From NCBI GenBank assembly GCA_022841365.1, contig JALHRP010000040.1:1-35538 (forward strand): a DNA stretch of 35,538 nt. The letters run 5' to 3'. Origin of the DNA: Chitinophagaceae bacterium (GTDB taxonomy: Bacteria > Bacteroidota > Bacteroidia > Chitinophagales > Chitinophagaceae). Position 1 is the first letter of the stretch. Each line of letters begins with the position of its first letter. The translations under genes were made by a program, and so were the position numbers. Of the stretch, positions 29,741-35,538 are shown in pieces. The notes beneath the pieces were generated by a model. The model was not told the origin of the DNA, made no database searches, and worked only from the letters and a program-made list of their open reading frames with translations.

Positions 29741-30448
29741 TTAATGACAGGGCACAGCAGTTGCTGCGGCTCCTGCCATAACGGGACTTATAAACGGAAT
29801 CCCCAGATTCAATCCACGCAAAATCAACAGCAATGCTACTGCCGTCATCATCATCGGTATCCATCTTTTCATGGTTAGTCTTACAGAAAATGATAGCTGA
29901 CGGCCCACCACACTAAGCAACATCAACAGCGGCAGTGTGCCTGTGCCAAATGCGGTCATAAATAATGTGCCTGCCTGTATACTTTCAAAGTTGAGAGCAG
30001 CAGCTAATGCAACATATACCATACCACAGGGCAACAAACCATTGAGCATGCCCAGCAACAGAAAAATTTCTTTTTTATCTGTATGCAGTAAACGGATCAT
30101 CACCTGCTGCAACTGTTGATTCAATTTACTGAACCAAGCAGGCTGCCATGTTTGTTTCAGTACATAGTAATGAAGTATAAAAAACAACAGCAAAATGCCA
30201 CTGCCAACTGATAACCATTGCTGCAAACCATTCAGCTGCAAACCACGGCCCGCAAATGAAAATAACAAACCACACAATGTATAAGTAAGTATGCGCCCGG
30301 TATGATACATGAGTACAGCAAACCGATGCTGCCATGGAGGCAGGTGCTGTACCGGTAATGATAGTGCCAGCGGGCCGCACATACCAATACAATGCAAACT
30401 GCTGAATGCACCTAAAAGTAAACCGCCTGTAATTGCTTCTGTTATCAT
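29741..30448 (-). CDS. TauE/SafE-family membrane protein of the cbb3 cluster
   Basis: 235 residues with about six membrane helices. The N-terminal GAFSSLHCIGMCGPLALSLP with two Cys is typical of the sulfite-exporter/UreH-like branch found next to cbb3 oxidase genes, where a role in copper supply or oxidase maturation has been proposed. Gly/Leu-rich helices follow (LLGMLNGLLPCGMVYVALAA), including a second conserved Pro-Cys. The C-terminus is hydrophobic and ends TAVPCH. Its ATG overlaps the stop of the FixH-like gene by 4 bp, so it is part of the operon. Transported substrate unproven. Confidence 0.82.
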   Translation of the reverse strand: MITEAITGGLLLGAFSSLHCIGMCGPLALSLPVQHLPPWQHRFAVLMYHTGRILTYTLCGLLFSFAGRGLQLNGLQQWLSVGSGILLLFFILHYYVLKQTWQPAWFSKLNQQLQQVMIRLLHTDKKEIFLLLGMLNGLLPCGMVYVALAAALNFESIQAGTLFMTAFGTGTLPLLMLLSVVGRQLSFSVRLTMKRWIPMMMTAVALLLILRGLNLGIPFISPVMAGAAATAVPCH

Positions 30449-30888
30449 TTGATTAATACAGATTGTTCGTTATAAAACTGTTGTCCGTTTGTTTGCCAGT
30501 TCACTTTAACAATATATGCAGCAGGTATAATTTTATTTACTGCAATACTTTGCACACCGTTTTCATCAACCGTTAAATTTAATTTCCTGTCTTTCTTTTC
30601 ATCTGCCGGGCAATAGAGCCAGATGATTCCTGTAGTATTGGCGGCATTCATTTGCAGTGGCAGCTGTATTATAAGTTCATTCTCATTTTGCGTTACAGTT
30701 AATGGCGTTGGCAGATTATTGGCTCTGCCGGTGCCGTCAATCACCTGCTGATAGTTGAGTTCTTCTTTGTAATAATCTGCAGACACCAGTTGAAAATCGG
30801 CCCGAACGCTTTTATACACCATCATTAAAATAAATAATGCAAATGCAATAAAGGCGATTGTAAGTTTATGTCCCCAACTGAGTGTCAT
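30445..30888 (-). CDS. ccoH: FixH/CcoH-like cbb3 assembly protein
   Basis: 147 residues: an N-terminal transmembrane helix (about 8-27, LTIAFIAFALFILMMVYKSV) followed by DFQLVSADYYKEELNYQQVIDG, the characteristic FixH region, and a periplasmic beta domain. FixH/CcoH is required for stable assembly of cbb3 oxidase, contacting the catalytic subunit. The gene lies 11 bp after ccoG and overlaps the TauE/SafE gene, the usual order in Bacteroidota. Sequence conservation in this family is low, so the name rests on topology, motif and context together. Confidence 0.8.
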   Translation of the reverse strand: MTLSWGHKLTIAFIAFALFILMMVYKSVRADFQLVSADYYKEELNYQQVIDGTGRANNLPTPLTVTQNENELIIQLPLQMNAANTTGIIWLYCPADEKKDRKLNLTVDENGVQSIAVNKIIPAAYIVKVNWQTNGQQFYNEQSVLIK

Positions 30889-30899
30889 TGTTTATATGT

Positions 30900-32300
30900 T
30901 TAATTGTTAGTGAATACAGGTCCGAGAAAACTGGTTTTTACCTGATCAATTTTTCTTGTTCCCTGATAGAGTCCCACATACAAAGTGGTTTTTCGTTGCT
31001 GAATATTTTTTTTAGGAAGAATGATAAAAAAGGACCCGGCACCTTGTCCTTCTTTTTGTACAAGTATATTGTTGCCTGCTGTTAATATTGCTCCCTGTGC
31101 TGACTCAAGCTTTACACTAAGCGGAATATCATTGATTGTTTTATTCACCACCTTAATGTTATACAGGTTGGAGATACTGTCTGTACCTCTTTCCTGGTAC
31201 AGTAAACCGGGTGTACGCATCACCGTGGCAGTAATATCTTTTCTTGTAACCAGTAAAGCAGTTAATAAGCCCGTTAAAATAATCAGCAGGCCTGTATACA
31301 TTTTCATGCGGCGTGTATAACGCAGCTTCTCATGATTGGCAATACCGTTTTCACTTGCATAACGGATTAATCCTTTTTCAAAACCAACATGAACCATCAT
31401 CTGATCACATGCATCTATGCAGGCGGTACAGCCCACACATTCCATCTGTGTGCCGTTGCGGATATCAATTCCTGTAGGGCAAACTTTTACACATTGAAAA
31501 CAATCAATACAATCACCTGCAGTACGTTTTTCTTTTTTGTTGATTTTTTTCCGTTCTTCTCCACGTTTATAATCATAGGCCACCAACATGGAATTTTTGT
31601 CGAGCAATACACCTTGTAAACGACCATACGGACAAACAACGGTACAGGCCTGCTCCCGAAAGAATGCGTACACTGCATAAAACACCGATGAAAAAACCAG
31701 CAACGATGCAATGGTTCCTACATTTTCGGTTGGCTTCTTCATCATTGCCCATAGTTCTGCTGTGCCAATGATGTAGGCAAGAAAAAGATTGGCAATAAAA
31801 AAGGCAACAATAAAAAATACGAGATGCTTGATTGTTTTACGGATGATCTTTTCACTTGTCCACGGGCCGGCAGCCAGTAGTTTTTGTTTAGCTGCATTAC
31901 CTTCTATTACATATTCCAGTTTACGGAAAAGCATTTCCATAAAAATGGTTTGCGGACAAACCCATCCGCAAAACAAACGGCCAAATGCTGCCGTAAACAA
32001 TACAATGAACACAATGAATGTGATCATGATGATACCAAAGATGAAAAAATCCTGTGGCCAGAACACTTTGCCAAATAGTATGAACTTTGCTTTTGTAATG
32101 TTGAAAAGAAACAACGGTCTGCCGTTGATATGGATAAACGGTAATGCTGCAAACAACACAAAAAAGAACCAGCTTACATAAGTGCGGATGTTGTAAAATT
32201 TACCCTTTGGCTTTTGTGCAAAGATCCATTTACGTTTGCCCTTTGCATCTACTGTTGCCAAACGGTCTCGAAACGATTCGGTATGTTGGGGGTTGTTCAT
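30900..32300 (-). CDS. ccoG: CcoG-like cbb3 oxidase accessory protein with two [4Fe-4S] motifs
   Basis: 466 residues. Membrane helices at the N-terminus are followed by FGRLFCGWVCPQT, another CTVVCPYGRLQG, and a ferredoxin-like pair CIDCFQCVKVCP and CVGCTACIDACD, enough Cys for two [4Fe-4S] clusters. A further membrane helix and a C-terminal Ig-like domain facing the periplasm follow (about 370-466). CcoG of proteobacteria reduces Cu(II) to Cu(I) for CuB insertion into cbb3 oxidase. The start is 21 bp after the ccoP stop, in the same operon. Confidence 0.92.
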   Translation of the reverse strand: MNNPQHTESFRDRLATVDAKGKRKWIFAQKPKGKFYNIRTYVSWFFFVLFAALPFIHINGRPLFLFNITKAKFILFGKVFWPQDFFIFGIIMITFIVFIVLFTAAFGRLFCGWVCPQTIFMEMLFRKLEYVIEGNAAKQKLLAAGPWTSEKIIRKTIKHLVFFIVAFFIANLFLAYIIGTAELWAMMKKPTENVGTIASLLVFSSVFYAVYAFFREQACTVVCPYGRLQGVLLDKNSMLVAYDYKRGEERKKINKKEKRTAGDCIDCFQCVKVCPTGIDIRNGTQMECVGCTACIDACDQMMVHVGFEKGLIRYASENGIANHEKLRYTRRMKMYTGLLIILTGLLTALLVTRKDITATVMRTPGLLYQERGTDSISNLYNIKVVNKTINDIPLSVKLESAQGAILTAGNNILVQKEGQGAGSFFIILPKKNIQQRKTTLYVGLYQGTRKIDQVKTSFLGPVFTNN

Positions 32301-32321
32301 TGTTTATTATACTTCTGTTCA

Positions 32322-33482
32322 TCACTGTTTCACTGTAGCCTGTGTAGCTGCAGTTGAGTCTGCTGCTGTTGTTTGTTCTTTATACAGTTCGCCTTGTTTT
32401 TCTTTTCCGTTTGGTGGATTTGTTCCCTGTATAGATTTAATATAGCTGGCAAGCTGTGCAATTTGTACAGGCGAAAAATCTTCCTGCCAGCTTTTCATTC
32501 CTTTTTCAGGGCGGCCATACTTGATTGTTTTAAATACATCTTTTATACTTCCGCCATTTACCCAGTATGCATCGGTGAGGTTTGGTCCTACACCACCTTC
32601 TCCCATTTTACCATGACAGGCAGCACACATTTGTACAAATGAATTTTTTCCGGCATCAAGTGCAGATGGTTCAGTTAAAAGTGTAACAGTATTTTCATCA
32701 ATATTATTTGCAGCTTTTGAGAGGTAAGCTGCTTTTTCCTGTTCTGCATGCTGCATGGCTATTTCATACTCCTTAATACTCAGTGGTGCTGTTTCGGCAA
32801 TATGATAACGCCACAGGTAAATGCCTGCAATTACGATGGTAACATAAAAACCATAGAGCCACCAGGGTGGTAAACGGTTATCCAGTTCACGTATGCCGTC
32901 ATAATCATGACCAAGATCCATATCAGCTTCCTGTTCTGCAGGTTTAAAACGATTTAGTTTGTTCCACCATCTGAGCAGCAGTGGTTCCTGTTGCTGCAGT
33001 TGTACAGAAACAACAGTTGCTGCTTTTTCTTTTGCCAGAAAACTCCGTACAAATAATGCCATCACTATAATGACCAGCAGCTCTACTGTAATAACTGTTA
33101 CTAAAAACCAGAAAGTGCTGCCTGATAATCCGCTGTATGTAACCGGCGGTTTTACAGTGGTTACTTCCTGTGCCATACTCAGTACAGGTGTAAGCAGAAA
33201 GAACAGTATAGTTGTTGTGATAGTTGCCTGCTGTGACTTTTGTTGTTTATCAAAATGCAGTTTTGCTGTAACAATGAGTACATTCCCCAACAAAACGATT
33301 ACAAGCAGTAACACAAGAATAATGATAAACATGGTTAAAGCAAGTGGATTGGTCCATACAGCAGCTCCCGATTTGCCGGCTGTTTGCTGCGCCTGCAGTT
33401 GAACAGCAGCAGGCAGCAGTAAAAACAGTATCAACAGTTTTTTTAAATGGTTGATGAGCCCCTTTGGTTGATTGGTATACAT
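32322..33482 (-). CDS. ccoP: CcoP-like diheme-less (one-heme) cytochrome c subunit of cbb3 oxidase
   Basis: 386 residues. The N-terminal 160 residues contain two successive units, each a signal-like hydrophobic segment ending in AQ, a linker, and a transmembrane helix with a basic end. A further membrane anchor lies at about 205-225 (PPWWLYGFYVTIVIAGIYLW, the FixP N-terminal motif). The cytochrome c domain (about 275-365) has a single haem site CAACH and a distal Met in EKGMKSW. Proteobacterial CcoP has two haem sites; one is usual in Bacteroidota. It passes electrons from donors to the oxidase. The C-terminal 25 residues are Thr/Ala/Gln-rich and probably disordered. Confidence 0.9.
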   Translation of the reverse strand: MYTNQPKGLINHLKKLLILFLLLPAAVQLQAQQTAGKSGAAVWTNPLALTMFIIILVLLLVIVLLGNVLIVTAKLHFDKQQKSQQATITTTILFFLLTPVLSMAQEVTTVKPPVTYSGLSGSTFWFLVTVITVELLVIIVMALFVRSFLAKEKAATVVSVQLQQQEPLLLRWWNKLNRFKPAEQEADMDLGHDYDGIRELDNRLPPWWLYGFYVTIVIAGIYLWRYHIAETAPLSIKEYEIAMQHAEQEKAAYLSKAANNIDENTVTLLTEPSALDAGKNSFVQMCAACHGKMGEGGVGPNLTDAYWVNGGSIKDVFKTIKYGRPEKGMKSWQEDFSPVQIAQLASYIKSIQGTNPPNGKEKQGELYKEQTTAADSTAATQATVKQ

Positions 33483-33501
33483 GGTTAATAATATTTTAGC
33501 G

Positions 33502-33660
33502 TTAATCCAGAGGAATACGACTGATGCTGTTCAGTTCTTTTTTATCTGCACGGAGTACATAAATAAATACGGCACAGAAAAAAATAAAGAAGATGAGGAA
33601 CGAACTCATGCCGTAAATACTTATGTTGCTGATTTTTTCGAGATAGTGAATAAACTTCAT
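33502..33660 (-). CDS. ccoQ: CcoQ-like single-span subunit of cbb3 oxidase
   Basis: 52 residues: MKFIHYLEKISNISIYGMSS, then a hydrophobic helix (about 18-36, FLIFFIFFCAVFIYVL), then a short charged tail beginning RADKKEL. CcoQ proteins are small one-helix subunits that stabilise the oxidase, and this frame lies exactly between ccoNO (36 bp upstream) and ccoP (19 bp downstream), the conserved place. The identity rests on position, size and topology, since the family has little sequence conservation. Confidence 0.75.
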   Translation of the reverse strand: MKFIHYLEKISNISIYGMSSFLIFFIFFCAVFIYVLRADKKELNSISRIPLD

Positions 33661-33695
33661 GTCGTTTAATTTAGTTGATGATTTACGGGTTTACT

Positions 33696-35538
33696 TTACT
33701 GCAGCTGTTTCTGTTTTTTTCTGCGCTTTATATCTGTTCCCATGCGTTGCAGGTATGCAATCATGGCAATAATTTCTTTTGTGGCCGGCGTTTCAATCTT
33801 ATCCATTTTTAAGTTGATGCGGATGCTGTTGGCCTGTGTCATTAAATCTTTATTGGCCTGTCGGTCATATCCTTTTGGATAAGGAACACCCAGTGTTTGC
33901 ATGGCTCTTATTTTAGCCGGAGTAGATGCCGTATCAAGCTCATTATCCAGCAGCCAGCCATAACGTGGCATAATAGATCCCGGCGACATCATGGATGGTT
34001 CCATCATGTGATTGTAATGCCAGCTGTCAGGATATTTTCCACCCACACGAGCCAGATCGGGTCCTGTACGTTTGCTGCCCCATTGAAACGGATGATCATA
34101 AATAAATTCACCTGCTTTGGAGTATTCACCATAACGTGCCACTTCATCACGAAATGGACGTATCATTTGTGAGTGACAGGTATAACATCCTTCACGGATA
34201 TAAATATCACGGCCCTGTAACTCCAGTGCAGTATATGGTTTTACACTGCTAATGGTTGGTACGTTTGATTTGATGAGAAAAGTTGGTACCAGTTCAAGTA
34301 ATCCGCCAATTGCTACAACTATTAAACTGAACACAAGTAAAGTAGCCGGTCTTCTTTCAATCCATCTGTGCCAGTAGGCCGGTGCAGTTGAAACAGCTTT
34401 TACAAGCGGAGCAGCTTCTGCCGCTTCATTGGCAATAAATGAACCCTGCTTTGCAGTTTTGTATAAATTATAAACCATGATAAATACACCAATCAAATAA
34501 AGTGTACCACCAACACTGCGGGTAATATACATGGGTATAATGCTGGCAACGGTTTCAAGAAACTGAAATTTTAACTGACCTGATTCTGAAAACGTCTTCC
34601 ACATATCTGCCTGTGCAAAGCCAGCCCAGTAAAGTGGAATAGCATAAATAACAATGCCGATAGTGCCTAACCAGAAATGATTGTTGGCTGCTTTTTTAGA
34701 ATAGAGTTGTGTGTTCCACATTTTCGGTACAATCCAATACAGCATACCAAAAGCCATAAAACCATTCCATCCCAAACCACCAATGTGTACATGGCCAATT
34801 ACCCAATCTGTAAAGTGTGCAATGGCATTTACACTTTTTAAACTCATCATGGGTCCTTCAAACGTAGCCATGCCGTAACAGGTAACGGCCACCACAAAAA
34901 ATTTAAGTACCGGCTCTTCTCTCACTTTATCCCATGCACCACGCAGTGTAAACAAACCGTTTAACATACCACCCCAGCTTGGTGCAATCAACATCACACT
35001 AAACACCACGCCCAGTGATTGCGCCCAATCGGGCAACGCAGTATACAATAAATGATGCGGTCCTGCCCAGATATAAATAAAGATGAGTGCCCAGAAATGG
35101 ATGATGGATAAACGATAAGAATATACCGGCCTGTTGGCTGCCTTGGGTAAGAAGTAATACATTAACCCAAGTATGGGTGTGGTTAAAAAGAACGCAACCG
35201 CATTATGGCCATACCACCATTGCACCAATGCATCCTGCACGCCTGCATACCAGCTGTAACTTTTAAATAACGAAACGGGCATTTCAAACGAGTTCACAAT
35301 ATGCAGCATGGCAACCGTAATCCAGGTGGCGATGTAAAACCAAATGGCAACGTATAAATGCTTTTCTCTTCTTTTAAAGATGGTACCAAACATGTTGATG
35401 CCGAAAACCACCCATACCATTGTAATGAGTATATCAATGGGCCACTCCAACTCTGCATATTCTTTACCGGTGGTAAAACCGAAAAATAAAGTGATGGCTG
35501 CGGCAACAATAATAAACTGCCAGCCCCAGAAATGAATC
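33696..35538 (-). CDS. ccoNO: CcoN-CcoO fusion, catalytic subunit of cbb3 cytochrome oxidase, 5' end outside window
   Basis: The frame stays open to the right edge (visible start IHFWGWQFIIVAAAITLFFG), so the N-terminus is missing; 613 residues are seen. The CcoN part has the metal-site His residues: WWYGHNAVAFF (CuB), AGPHHLLYT (CuB pair) and HFTDWVIGHVHIGG (haem ligands). After about residue 400 a linker and membrane helix lead into the CcoO part, with one haem c site EGCYTCHSQMIRP and distal MSPGSIMPRYGWL. Fusion of CcoN and CcoO into one chain is common in Bacteroidota. The enzyme reduces O2 to water with high affinity and pumps protons. Downstream order is ccoQ, ccoP, ccoG, fixH. Confidence 0.93.
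   Translation of the reverse strand, partial: IHFWGWQFIIVAAAITLFFGFTTGKEYAELEWPIDILITMVWVVFGINMFGTIFKRREKHLYVAIWFYIATWITVAMLHIVNSFEMPVSLFKSYSWYAGVQDALVQWWYGHNAVAFFLTTPILGLMYYFLPKAANRPVYSYRLSIIHFWALIFIYIWAGPHHLLYTALPDWAQSLGVVFSVMLIAPSWGGMLNGLFTLRGAWDKVREEPVLKFFVVAVTCYGMATFEGPMMSLKSVNAIAHFTDWVIGHVHIGGLGWNGFMAFGMLYWIVPKMWNTQLYSKKAANNHFWLGTIGIVIYAIPLYWAGFAQADMWKTFSESGQLKFQFLETVASIIPMYITRSVGGTLYLIGVFIMVYNLYKTAKQGSFIANEAAEAAPLVKAVSTAPAYWHRWIERRPATLLVFSLIVVAIGGLLELVPTFLIKSNVPTISSVKPYTALELQGRDIYIREGCYTCHSQMIRPFRDEVARYGEYSKAGEFIYDHPFQWGSKRTGPDLARVGGKYPDSWHYNHMMEPSMMSPGSIMPRYGWLLDNELDTASTPAKIRAMQTLGVPYPKGYDRQANKDLMTQANSIRINLKMDKIETPATKEIIAMIAYLQRMGTDIKRRKKQKQLQ

Overview
The window looks like a chromosomal segment of a Bacteroidota bacterium, most likely of the family Chitinophagaceae. 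The signs are: signal peptides ending in FAQ/SQ; -7 promoter boxes of the TAnnTTTG type; A-rich translation starts without Shine-Dalgarno sequences; a ccoNO gene fusion with a one-heme CcoP; and DUF2723, DUF2130 and MtfA genes typical of the group. The family-level placement is inference.

Region 1 (1 to about 14657) is an integrated element cut by the left window edge. A tyrosine recombinase (13373-14506, minus) sits just past the 3' end of a tRNA-Lys(UUU) gene (14657-14729, minus), the classic geometry of a tRNA-integrating element. A tightly packed plus-strand late operon runs from before base 1 to 11831. It encodes a peptidoglycan-binding protein, a small very basic protein, several small membrane proteins, a 287-aa candidate major capsid protein (1625-2488) followed at once by a strong terminator, and a 138-aa beta-rich protein. 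It continues with a GH108 muramidase, an SLT transglycosylase with a membrane anchor, three spike or fibre-like proteins that all carry Sec signal peptides (one with four 132-bp repeats), and a DEDDy exonuclease. No terminase, portal, tape measure, tube, sheath or baseplate gene is visible in about 11 kb of virion-type genes. I read it as a provirus of a tailless, probably membrane-containing virus. The nearest known type may be the FLiP / Cellulophaga phi48:2 group, but no capsid fold or packaging ATPase has been demonstrated, and the genes left of the window are unseen. Between the late operon and the integrase lie two matching TGTA-N4-TACA palindromes, a small conserved gene, 21-bp tandem repeats resembling iterons, two long inverted repeats and a second small gene. 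This is a candidate control and origin region.

Region 2 (14.8-26.7 kb) is host chromosome: an SDR oxidoreductase, a SAM hydroxide adenosyltransferase-family protein, a large DUF2723/TMEM260-type glycosyltransferase-like membrane protein, a lipoprotein, a VWA protein plus MoxR/ChlI-like AAA+ ATPase pair, a small outer-membrane barrel, and an MtfA-like peptidase coupled to a DUF2130 protein. Two intergenic spaces (16.6-16.8 and 22.1-22.3 kb) hold paired GC-rich palindromic repeats. A related copy lies in reverse orientation and in frame inside a virion gene of the element (3651-3705).

Region 3 (26.9-35.5 kb) links signalling and respiration. A PAS histidine kinase overlaps a response regulator whose receiver is fused to a CRP/FNR-type cNMP domain and HTH. 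Next comes a minus-strand cbb3 cytochrome oxidase operon, in transcription order ccoNO (cut by the right edge), ccoQ-like (52 aa), ccoP, ccoG, fixH/ccoH-like and a TauE/SafE-family gene. The proximity suggests, but does not show, that the two-component pair controls microaerobic respiration.
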